A program made the translations under genes and the position numbers. A stretch of 64,000 bases of DNA from Haloplanus sp. XH21. Lineage in GTDB: Archaea; Halobacteriota; Halobacteria; Halobacteriales; Haloferacaceae. The DNA lies in contig NZ_JALLPL010000001.1 of NCBI RefSeq assembly GCF_023276355.1, forward strand, positions 1,922,001-1,986,000, in the 5' to 3' direction. Below are positions 50,219 to 57,649 of the stretch, one piece after another. Under the pieces are notes generated by a model. That model ran no database searches. It was not told where the DNA came from and saw only the letters and a program-made list of their open reading frames with translations. Each line of letters starts with the position of its first letter. The first letter of the stretch is position 1.

Positions 50219-51217
50219 TCAGAACCGGAGACGGAAGCCCTGCTCGTCGGCGACGACGCTCGCGACGCCCGCGCCAAAGGCGTAGACGGCGGCCGTCACA
50301 CCACCCCGGAGGCGATCGGCCAGTCCGCGCTCGGGCGCGAACTCGCGGACGGACACCTCGGTGTCGAGCAGGTCCGCGACGTGGTCCTCCACGGCCGCCC
50401 TGTCGCCGAGTTCGTCGACCAGTCCCCGTTCGGCAGCATCCTCGCCGAGGTAGACGCGGGCCTCGGTGTCGCGGATCGCCTCGGGATCCATCTCCCGGCC
50501 CTCGGCCACGCGGTCGACGAAGTCGTCGTAGAAGCCGTCGACGATGCCCTGCAGGTACTCCCGTTCGTCTTCGGAGAGTTCCTTCAGCGGCATCCCGGCG
50601 TCCTTGTACTTGCCGGCGGCGAAGCGCTCGTAGGAGACCCCGAGGTCGTCGGCCAACTCGGAGACATTCACCTGCGAGCCGATGACGCCGATGCTGCCGA
50701 CGACCGTCGGCCGTCGCGCCCAGAGTTCGTCACAGCCGCTGGCGATCCAGTAGCCGCCGCTGGCGCAGATGTCGGTCGCGTACGCGATGGTCGGCCCGTC
50801 GAACGCCGCCGCCGCGCGGCGGATGTCGTCGCTCGGGACGACCTCCCCGCCGGGCGTGTCGAGTTTCACCAGGAGGGCGTCGACGGCGTCGTCCTCGTCT
50901 GCGCACTCGATCTGCTCGACGATTTCGTCGGCCGTGGCGCCGATGACTCCGCCCGGGAGCGGACCGGGCTTTCCGCCGTCTCGCGTGATCGGCCCCTTGA
51001 CGGCCACCTCGGCGGTGTTGTAGTCGGGAAACACCGAGTCGGCGATCCGGGTCGCGGCACGGGTGCCGACCAGTACGACGCCGACGGTCAACAGCACGCC
51101 GAGCAGTTCCGCGAACGATCCGGGAACGACCACGAAGACCACGATGCCGAGGAGGGCCGCGACGAACCCGCCCAGGCCGACGATCACGAGTCGACCGATG
51201 TCGTCGCCGTCACTCAC
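50219..51217 (-). CDS. sppA: signal peptide peptidase SppA, S49 family
   Basis: 332 aa, start GTG. Two N-terminal membrane helices (about 9-55) anchor the enzyme. Catalytic Ser in YATDICASGGYWIASGCDEL (about 158) and the general-base Lys in FAAGKYKDAGMPLKELSEDE (about 205) match archaeal SppA. LDTPGGEVVPSDDI is the conserved substrate-binding strand. It degrades signal peptides or membrane fragments after protein export. The C-terminal part after about 285 is short and basic, with a weak hydrophobic stretch. Confidence 0.92.
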   Translation of the reverse strand: MSDGDDIGRLVIVGLGGFVAALLGIVVFVVVPGSFAELLGVLLTVGVVLVGTRAATRIADSVFPDYNTAEVAVKGPITRDGGKPGPLPGGVIGATADEIVEQIECADEDDAVDALLVKLDTPGGEVVPSDDIRRAAAAFDGPTIAYATDICASGGYWIASGCDELWARRPTVVGSIGVIGSQVNVSELADDLGVSYERFAAGKYKDAGMPLKELSEDEREYLQGIVDGFYDDFVDRVAEGREMDPEAIRDTEARVYLGEDAAERGLVDELGDRAAVEDHVADLLDTEVSVREFAPERGLADRLRGGVTAAVYAFGAGVASVVADEQGFRLRF

Positions 51218-51348
51218 ACAGTCTCACCATACGCGATGTGGGGACCGGCGCGGTATAAATACTGTCGGCTGTGCGGTCGGGGCACTCCCGGAGTCGGGAC
51301 TGTCGACGTAACGAGCCGGAGAAAAACCGCGTCAGCAGCGTCGCCGAA

Positions 51349-52272
51349 CTACAGAAGCCCCGTTTTCTGGAGCTTCATCAGGTCCTCGGTGTCGAGGGTT
51401 TCGCCTTCCTTGAACTTCTGGTAGATCTCCTCGGCCTCCTCCTTGGCGGCCTCGCGCTCGGCTTCGCGCTCGTCCTGCTGCTCCTCTTCCTCTTCCTTGT
51501 CGAGTTCGCGCAGGCGCTTCTGGACGCGGACGAAGTCCTCGTGGTGGCGGTCGGCCGCTTCCTGGGCCTCGACGAAGAGTTCGTGCATCTCGTCGGCCTT
51601 GTCACGGATCTCGTCGGCCTCGCGGTAGGCCTCGATCATCTGGTTGTGGTGTTCTTGGGCCTTGTCCGCGAGTTCCGTCACCTTCTGGTGGTGCTGGGAC
51701 GCTTCGGAGCGGACCTCTTCGGCCTCCTCGACGAGGTCTTCGAGTTCGCTCGCGTCGTCGAGTTTGTCCTTGCGCTGCTGGTACTCCTCGCGTTTCTCCT
51801 CGATCTTCTCGATGAGTTCGCGTTCGTCCTCGGCGCTCAGGACTTCGGTCTGCTGTCGAAATTCGAGCTCCTCGATTTCCTCTTCGAGTTCTTCCAGATC
51901 CTTGCCGTCCCCGAGCTCGAGGTCCTGTTTCAGCTCTTCTACCTGATCGAAGAGTTCGTTGGCCTCGGCGTTGAGCTCGTTACGACTCTCTTTGTGTTCC
52001 TGGACCTTCTCATTGAGTTCGTCCCGCTTTTCGCGGTGTTCCTGGGCCTCGTCGACCTTCTCGCGCGTCTTGGCGTTCAGGTCGTCGCGCTTCGAGGCGC
52101 GCTCCGACGCCATCTGGTTGAGTTCGTTGCGTCGGTCCCGGAGCTGTCCGGCGAGTTTGATGAGCTGTCCCTTCGAGTCGTTTTCGAGCTGCTCGTCCGT
52201 GAGTTCGACGTTGTCCGCTTCGTTGAGGGGTGCGACGTCGAATTCGTTGAGTACTTCTTCAGTTGTTACCAT
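51349..52272 (-). CDS. archaeal coiled-coil protein (COG1340-like)
   Basis: 307 aa, almost entirely charged heptad-type sequence from about residue 30 to 290 (runs such as NELNQMASERASKRDDLNAK and EELEEEIEELEFRQQ), i.e. a long coiled coil resembling SMC arms without the ATPase heads. It matches the uncharacterised archaeal coiled-coil family. Start ATG at 52272 (MVTTEEVLNEFDVAPLN); upstream frame is not homologous. A TATA about 145 bp upstream implies a leader of roughly 120 nt. Confidence 0.88.
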   Translation of the reverse strand: MVTTEEVLNEFDVAPLNEADNVELTDEQLENDSKGQLIKLAGQLRDRRNELNQMASERASKRDDLNAKTREKVDEAQEHREKRDELNEKVQEHKESRNELNAEANELFDQVEELKQDLELGDGKDLEELEEEIEELEFRQQTEVLSAEDERELIEKIEEKREEYQQRKDKLDDASELEDLVEEAEEVRSEASQHHQKVTELADKAQEHHNQMIEAYREADEIRDKADEMHELFVEAQEAADRHHEDFVRVQKRLRELDKEEEEEQQDEREAEREAAKEEAEEIYQKFKEGETLDTEDLMKLQKTGLL

Positions 52273-52596
52273 TGTTGAAACCTCGATACCACCGCTCCGG
52301 CGAGACTGGTGACTAATCGGCGCGCGACCAACCGTGGATAAGAATTCCCGATCATTCTGCGTGCGATGCCACCAAAACGCCGGAGGCGTGTTGGTACTAA
52401 ATTGTACAGCCGACATATGTATAAACCCTTCGGTGGTCGAAACCCTGCAAAACGGTGGCACAGCCCCGGGTACAGCCGTGTTAACGGTTGACACGAGGTG
52501 CGGGAATACATATAAAACAACGCCGGGGACGCTCCAGTTTCACTTTCACCGCGGGGTTGGCTCGGCTTCTTGGTAGCTCATCCAACATGATTGGAT
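52273..52596. promoter_or_regulatory. divergent promoter region between the coiled-coil gene and a small Cys-rich gene
   Basis: 324 bp, AT-richer than average. Two divergent TATA elements: GGGTTTATACATATG on the minus strand (52414-52427) and ATACATATAAAAC on the plus strand (52507-52518). Inverted repeats lie at about 52377-52389 (ACGCC-GGA-GGCGT) and immediately before the plus-strand ATG (ATCCAA-CATGA-TTGGAT, 52580-52596). No further coding region is supported. Confidence 0.6.
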
Positions 52597-52752
52597 ATGC
52601 TCGAAAACCTCACCAGCACGTGCGAGGCGGCCGGCTGTGATCGACCCCTCGACGACAGCGCCCTGATGCTGACGCTGCGGACCGAGGCCGGCGAGCGGCG
52701 GGCCTACGAGTGCGCCTGTGGCGCGGTGACCGTGACGGTCGTGCGGGACTGA
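52597..52752 (+). CDS. 51-aa cysteine-rich protein (possible zinc ribbon)
   Basis: ATG at 52597, stop TGA at 52750-52752. Begins MLENLTSTCEAAGCDRPLDD and ends YECACGAVTVTVVRD. Four cysteines in a CxxxxC...CxC pattern suggest one zinc or a redox site. It has its own promoter (TATA 52507-52518) and a 6-bp inverted repeat touching the start codon. The last codon is followed by palindromic element copy 8, which begins at its stop. Confidence 0.7.
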   Translation: MLENLTSTCEAAGCDRPLDDSALMLTLRTEAGERRAYECACGAVTVTVVRD

Positions 52753-52835
52753 TACGGTTTATTGTAAGTCAGTACCGGTGGGTCGCTGGACCGTCTCCGC
52801 GAACCACCGGTAAATAGTTACAATAATCCGTATGA
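52750..52835. repeat. stop-codon palindromic element, copy 8 (86 bp, reversed arms)
   Basis: TGA stop at 52750-52752, direct TGA at 52833-52835. Arm B comes first (TACGGTTTATTGTAAGTCAGTACCGGTGGGTCG) and arm A last (CCACCGGTAAATAGTTACAATAATCCGTA), the same reversed order as copy 5. The element ends 57 bp before the DUF371 start. Confidence 0.94.
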
Positions 52836-52891
52836 TACAGCCGACAGTATGAACCGGCACCGCTTTGAGTGAAGACCGGCGATCCGAGGCC

Positions 52892-53305
52892 ATGCGAGAG
52901 GTCGTCCACGCCCACGGTCACGAACACGTCGCTGCGACCCACGAGAGCACGTTCGAAGTGACGACCGACGACTGGTTGACGCCCGCCGGCGACTGCATCG
53001 TCGGCATCGACGCCGACCGGGCACCGGCCGACTTCGACGACGACTTCGTCGCCGCCTGCCGCGATCCGGGATCGACCATCACGCTGACCCTCGAGGCCGA
53101 CGGCACGGTCGAACGCGTCCAGGCCCGCGGCCACCCCGACCTCACCTTCGAGAGCGACCGGAGCGCCGTCGTGCGGACGAGCACGTACGCCGACGACCGC
53201 ACCGTCGCCGTCGGCGCCGACGCCGCTGCGGCTGATCTGGACCGCGACCTGATCGCCGCCCTCGAAGCCGGCGCCGATCTCACGCTCACGCTGACCGTCG
53301 AGTGA
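52892..53305 (+). CDS. DUF371 family protein
   Basis: 137 aa. Begins MREVVHAHGHEHVAATHESTFEVTTDDWLTPAGDCIVGIDAD, which is the characteristic N-terminus of the archaeal DUF371 family, then a beta-rich domain (AGATITLTLEADGT-like strands and ERVQARGHPDLTF). Function unknown. ATG at 52892 is preferred to TTG at 52865. It is followed by endonuclease III after 36 bp on the same strand. Confidence 0.88.
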   Translation: MREVVHAHGHEHVAATHESTFEVTTDDWLTPAGDCIVGIDADRAPADFDDDFVAACRDPGSTITLTLEADGTVERVQARGHPDLTFESDRSAVVRTSTYADDRTVAVGADAAAADLDRDLIAALEAGADLTLTLTVE

Positions 53306-53341
53306 CGCCGCGTTTTTGCTCTCGGACGCCAACGATCAGCC

Positions 53342-54145
53342 ATGCCCGAGGAACCAGCCGAGAACGTCAGCGGCGGCACCGACGGCGGCGGCGTCGACAC
53401 TCAGTTCCCGACCGGTGATCCCGAAACGCGGGCCGAAGCCGTCGTCGACGCACTGGGCGACATGTACTGGCAGAAGGCCTACGGCGGCCGCGACGCCTTC
53501 CCCTGTCTCGTCCGCACGGTGCTGAGTCAGAACACGAGCGACGTGGCCAGCCAACCGGCGTTCGACGCCCTGCTCCAGCGCTACGACGGCCCCGACACCG
53601 ACCTCGCCGTGACGCTGGTGAACGCCGACCGCGAGCGACTCGCCGAAACCATCCAACCGGCCGGCCTCCACAAGCAGAAATCCCGCGTCATCAGCGAGGC
53701 TGCCGAGGAAGTCGTCGCCGAGTTCGGCGACAGCGAGGCGTTCGACCGCTTCGTCCGGAAGGGCGACCCGGCCGCAGTGCGCGATCGACTCCTCTCGATC
53801 CGTGGCGTCGGCCCCAAGACTGCGGACTGCGTCCTCCTCTTTGCCGGCGGGCGCGGCGGCGTTTTCCCCGTCGATACACACGTCCACCGCGTCGCTCGCC
53901 GGATGGGCCTGGCGCCGCCGGACGCCGACCACGAGGCCGTTCGCGAGGCGCTCGAAGAATCCGTACCGACCGAGAAATGCGGATTCGGGCACACCGCAAT
54001 GATCCAGTTCGGGCGCGACTACTGTTCGGCGCGAAAGCCAGCGTGTCTCGACGGTCCGGAGGCGTGCCCGCTCGCGGACCTGTGTGACCGGGTCGGCGTC
54101 TCACCCGAAACGGGCGACGTCGTCGACCCCGCGGACGCTACTTGA
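53342..54145 (+). CDS. nth: endonuclease III (DNA glycosylase/AP lyase)
   Basis: 267 aa. Helix-hairpin-helix with catalytic Lys in IRGVGPKTADCVLLF (about 160), catalytic Asp in FPVDTHVHRVARRM (about 180), and C-terminal cysteines CSARKPACLDGPEACPLADLC (about 224-244) for a [4Fe-4S] cluster. The spacing is C-x6-C-x6-C-x5-C, with a longer middle gap than the E. coli enzyme (x2). It removes oxidised pyrimidines in base excision repair. It has a 30-residue acidic N-terminal extension. It overlaps the convergent aCPSF1 gene by 8 bp. Confidence 0.95.
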   Translation: MPEEPAENVSGGTDGGGVDTQFPTGDPETRAEAVVDALGDMYWQKAYGGRDAFPCLVRTVLSQNTSDVASQPAFDALLQRYDGPDTDLAVTLVNADRERLAETIQPAGLHKQKSRVISEAAEEVVAEFGDSEAFDRFVRKGDPAAVRDRLLSIRGVGPKTADCVLLFAGGRGGVFPVDTHVHRVARRMGLAPPDADHEAVREALEESVPTEKCGFGHTAMIQFGRDYCSARKPACLDGPEACPLADLCDRVGVSPETGDVVDPADAT

Positions 54146-56063
54146 ACCGGAACGTTTCGAGGTTCTTCGGGGCGAACGTCCGCATGTTGTAGTCGTGATA
54201 GAGCGCCGAGGAGAGGTCCTGCACGGAGCGCTCGTCGCCGTGGACACAGAGCACTTTCTCGGGGCGCGGATTCATCGTCTTGACGAAGTTCTCGAGGCCC
54301 TGCCGGTCGGCGTGGCCGGAGAAGCCGTCGACGGTTTCGACGCCCATGTTGAGCGAGAGCGTGTTGCCGCGCCCGCGCCCGGAGCGCCCGCGGTCGTTCA
54401 TCGGAATCTCGTCCCAGCCGTTCTGGATGCGGCGGCCGAGGGTTCCCTGGGCCTGGTAGCCGACGAACACGAGCGTCGAGTCCGGATCCGGACCGAGATG
54501 GCGGAGCCAGGACATGATCGGGCCGCCGGTGACCATCCCCGACGTCGAGAGGATGATGGCCGAGTCGCCGTCGGCGACTTCCTGGCGTTCGTCCTCGCCG
54601 GCGTCGATGTGGTTGAACTCCTCGGCGAGGAAGGGGTTCTCGTCCTCGTGGAAGATGCGGTCCCGGAGGTCGTCGCGGAGATACTCGGGGTAGGTGGTGT
54701 GAATCGCCGTCGCCTCCCAGATCATCCCGTCGAGGTGGACGGGCATCCGCGGGATCTTGCCGCTCCGCATCGCTTCCTCGAGGACGAGCATGATCTCCTG
54801 GGATCGCCCGACTGCGAACGCCGGAATGACGATTTTCCCGTCCTGTTCGTAGGTGTCGTTGATGATCTCCAGGAGGTTGCGCTCGGAGTCCGCCTGGTCG
54901 GTCTGATAGTCGTTGCGCCCGCCGTAGGTGGATTCGAGGACGAGCGTCTCGACCCGCGGGAAGTCGTTGACGGCGCCGTTGAACAGGCGCGTGTCCTCGT
55001 AGTGGATGTCACCCGAGAACGCCACGTTGTAGAGGCCGTCGCCGATGTGGAAGTGAGAGACGGCGGAGCCGAGGATGTGACCGGCGTTGTGGAAGGTGAG
55101 TTTCACGTCCGGCGCGATGTCGGTCACGTCGCCGTATTCGAGCGGGACGGTGTGTTTGATCGCCTCGCGCACCATCTCGCTCTCGTAGGGCGGCGTGCGG
55201 CCTTCCTTCGAGGCCACGTCGAGGTAGTCGAGGGTGAGCAGCCCCATCAGATCACGGGTGGGTTCCGTACAGTAGATGGGACCGTCGTAGCCGTACTTGA
55301 ACAGTAGCGGGATGAGCGCGGAGTGGTCGAGGTGAGCGTGCGTGAGCACGACGGCGTCGATGGAGTTCAGCGGGGCGGCCTCGGGCACCTGCAGGTAGGG
55401 CACCTCGCCCTCGGCACCGGGTTTGTCGCCGCAGTCGATCAGGATGCGCGTCTCGGCGGTCGAGAGAATGAAACTCGCGCGGCCGACCTCGCGACAGCAG
55501 CCCAGGGTGGTGATACGCACCCACTGGTCGTCGGCCATCTCCTCGCGGTGAATCTGACGACCGACACGTTCGAGGATATCCCGGCGTTCCTCGCGCTCCT
55601 GTTTCAGGAAGTTGCGGACGTTCGAGACGGTGGAGGACTCGATGGGCGGCGTCCGGACCACCTCGGGCGTCCACCCGATGGCCTGCGTGATTTCGCGGAG
55701 GGTCGAGCCGTGCCGGCCGATCACCATGCCCGGCTTCTCGGCCTCGATGACGACCTCGCCGGTGTCGGCGTGGAAATCCAGGTCGGTAACGCCCGCGTCC
55801 TCCGGAATGACATCCTGAATCCGTTCACGGGCCTCCTCGATGTCCATCAGTACGTCGGGGTCCGGGCGCACGGTGATGCGCTTGCGAAGCTTGCTCGCCA
55901 GCGACCGTATCAGGTCACCGTCGCTCGCGAACTCCTTCGGATCGCGCGTGTACACGACCAGTTCGGGGCCCTCGTATTTCACGTCGGACACCGATATACC
56001 GGGCGGTAGTTCCTCTTCGATCTCTGCTTCCAGGTCCTCGAGTTGCTTATCTACGGAGCTCAT
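54138..56063 (-). CDS. beta-CASP ribonuclease aCPSF1
   Basis: 641 aa. N-terminal KH-like domains (about 1-145: ISVSDVKYEGPELVVYTRDPKEF and GMVIGRHGSTLREI), then metallo-beta-lactamase and beta-CASP domains with zinc motif THAHLDHSALIPLL (about 245), ESTYGGRNDY, GHADRQGLE (about 590) and the C-terminal HGDERSVQDL. aCPSF1 is the archaeal homologue of the eukaryotic 3'-end cleavage nuclease and is known to drive transcription termination. It is transcribed divergently from the next gene. Confidence 0.95.
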   Translation of the reverse strand: MSSVDKQLEDLEAEIEEELPPGISVSDVKYEGPELVVYTRDPKEFASDGDLIRSLASKLRKRITVRPDPDVLMDIEEARERIQDVIPEDAGVTDLDFHADTGEVVIEAEKPGMVIGRHGSTLREITQAIGWTPEVVRTPPIESSTVSNVRNFLKQEREERRDILERVGRQIHREEMADDQWVRITTLGCCREVGRASFILSTAETRILIDCGDKPGAEGEVPYLQVPEAAPLNSIDAVVLTHAHLDHSALIPLLFKYGYDGPIYCTEPTRDLMGLLTLDYLDVASKEGRTPPYESEMVREAIKHTVPLEYGDVTDIAPDVKLTFHNAGHILGSAVSHFHIGDGLYNVAFSGDIHYEDTRLFNGAVNDFPRVETLVLESTYGGRNDYQTDQADSERNLLEIINDTYEQDGKIVIPAFAVGRSQEIMLVLEEAMRSGKIPRMPVHLDGMIWEATAIHTTYPEYLRDDLRDRIFHEDENPFLAEEFNHIDAGEDERQEVADGDSAIILSTSGMVTGGPIMSWLRHLGPDPDSTLVFVGYQAQGTLGRRIQNGWDEIPMNDRGRSGRGRGNTLSLNMGVETVDGFSGHADRQGLENFVKTMNPRPEKVLCVHGDERSVQDLSSALYHDYNMRTFAPKNLETFRFK

Positions 56064-56256
56064 ATGTTCCGGGTGAGAGCCCTCCGTCTTGCCGTCGGCG
56101 CTCGATCCCAGTCAGGGGCGACGGGAGACACCGACTGCCGACGGTCGGTGGCCGTGCCGCGGTCGTGACGTGAGAGCGCATAATGTACGGGTACGGGAGG
56201 TGCTCGGCTGCGGGAAGAGACAGCGAAAACCCGCTTGCGTCATTCTATCACCCCAA

Positions 56257-56286
56257 CGTTATAAAAGCCTTCGCAAAACCGAAGGC
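56257..56286 (+). promoter_or_regulatory. TATA element with an adjacent perfect inverted repeat
   Basis: CGTTATAAAA (56257-56266) is followed immediately by GCCTTCG-CAAAAC-CGAAGGC (56267-56286), a perfect 7-bp inverted repeat with 6-nt loop. Transcription start would be near 56287-56292, placing the repeat between TATA and start site, where a repressor could bind. The gene ATG is at 56308. Confidence 0.5.
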
Positions 56287-56307
56287 GAGAGCGACCCGAC
56301 GACCGCT

Positions 56308-56787
56308 ATGGAACTCACACCGTCGGTGGTCGCGGCCGAACGCGAGTGGGTGAACGAGCGAGCGCCCACGGTCGTCCCCCTGATCAACGAGACGCGAGCG
56401 CGCCTCGGCGACTGTTTCGATGTCGACGTGGACGACGTGTCCCGAGACGCCTACCGCGACGAGGTGCGCGCCGTCTTCGCGGACGGCGACCGCGCGGTCA
56501 ACGTCGCCGGCTACGTGGGCTTGCTCCGCGACCTCGACGTCGCGGGCGACTACCCCGGCTTCGTCGTCGACGAAGTGCTCGGCCGGGAACTCGCCGCGAC
56601 CGTCGCTGGCGGGCAACCGCTCGCGCTCCTCGCCCAGGCCACCTTCCATTTCGCCGACGTGACGACCCACACCGACGGCGGCGCGGGCGCGGACGACCTG
56701 GACGCCGCGCTGGCCGCCGGATTCCAGACCCGGCTCCCGGGATGGGAGTGGACGGAGGGCGAAAGCCCGTTCGCGGTCGACCCGTAG
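56308..56787 (+). CDS. conserved haloarchaeal protein of unknown function
   Basis: 159 aa, acidic, soluble: begins MELTPSVVAAEREWVNERAP, contains repeated DVDVDDVSRDAYRDEVRAVF and VNVAGYVGLLRDLDVAGDYP, and ends WEWTEGESPFAVDP. I do not recognise a characterised family; helical throughout. Start ATG at 56308 is supported by a TATA about 45 bp upstream with an inverted repeat between. It precedes the SDR gene by 37 bp and may be co-transcribed. Confidence 0.78.
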   Translation: MELTPSVVAAEREWVNERAPTVVPLINETRARLGDCFDVDVDDVSRDAYRDEVRAVFADGDRAVNVAGYVGLLRDLDVAGDYPGFVVDEVLGRELAATVAGGQPLALLAQATFHFADVTTHTDGGAGADDLDAALAAGFQTRLPGWEWTEGESPFAVDP

Positions 56788-56824
56788 CGCCCACAGTTAA
56801 CTGCCGGCGGTTCGACGTTCGCGT

Positions 56825-57649
56825 GTGCAACCGAAGACCGTCCTCATCACGGGGAGTTCGTCCGGTATCGGCCACGCGACGGCCACGGCCTTTCTCGACG
56901 AGGGGTGGGAGGTCTACGCCACCGCCCGCAACCCCGCCGACGTGGAGACGCTCGGAGAACAGGGCTGTTCCATCGCCACCCTCGACGTGACCGAGGACGA
57001 CGACGTGGAACGGGTCGTCGACCGGGTGATGGACGAACAGGGACGGATCGACTGCCTGGTCAACAACGCCGGCTACGCGCAGTTCGGCCCGACCGAAGAC
57101 ATCCCCGTCGACGCCGTCCAGCAGCAGTTCGACGTGAACGTCTACGGCCCGCACCGGCTGACCCGCGCGGTGCTCCCCCACATGCGCCGGCGGCGCGACG
57201 GCACCATCGTCAACGTCTCCAGCGTGGCCGGGCGGGTCTCCTTCCCCGGCGGCGGGACGTACTGCGGATCGAAGTTCGCGCTCGAAGCCATGACCGACGC
57301 GCTCCGAGCGGAAGTCGACGAGTACGGCATCGACGCCGTCCTGATCGAACCCGGGCCGGTCGAGACGGGATTCAGCGAACGCGCCGAGCGCGAACTCGAG
57401 GGAATCGAGCGATCGGGGGCCTACGACGCGTTCTACGACGTGTTCGAGGACACCCAGGCCATCGGCGGCGGGGGACTCGGCGCGGTGTCGCCCGAGCGCG
57501 TCGCCGACGACATCCTCAACGCCGCGAGCGCGACGAAACCGGCGAGTCGAGTCCCGGTCGGTCCCGTCGCCCGCGCGGCCGTCCTCGGACGGTTCGTCCC
57601 CGATGCCCTGCGCGATCGGGCGTTCTCGCTGCTGGAGCGGTTACGCTAA
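56825..57649 (+). CDS. short-chain dehydrogenase/reductase (SDR)
   Basis: 274 aa, start GTG (MQPKTVLITGSSSGIGHATATAF). Classical SDR: cofactor motif TGSSSGIG (about 9-16), DVTEDDDV (about 56), NNAGYAQFGP (about 80), catalytic Ser in NVSSVAGRVSFP (about 132) and YCGSK (about 146-150). It resembles the SDR group that includes 3-oxoacyl reductase-like and retinol-type reductases; substrate unknown. It converges with the ArsA-like gene, overlapping by 9 bp. Confidence 0.92.
   Translation: MQPKTVLITGSSSGIGHATATAFLDEGWEVYATARNPADVETLGEQGCSIATLDVTEDDDVERVVDRVMDEQGRIDCLVNNAGYAQFGPTEDIPVDAVQQQFDVNVYGPHRLTRAVLPHMRRRRDGTIVNVSSVAGRVSFPGGGTYCGSKFALEAMTDALRAEVDEYGIDAVLIEPGPVETGFSERAERELEGIERSGAYDAFYDVFEDTQAIGGGGLGAVSPERVADDILNAASATKPASRVPVGPVARAAVLGRFVPDALRDRAFSLLERLR

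Noticed and set aside
52568-52600. tRNA-like TGGTAGCTCATCC stretch
   Set aside because: No T-arm or acceptor stem follows; the region is the leader of the 51-aa protein.
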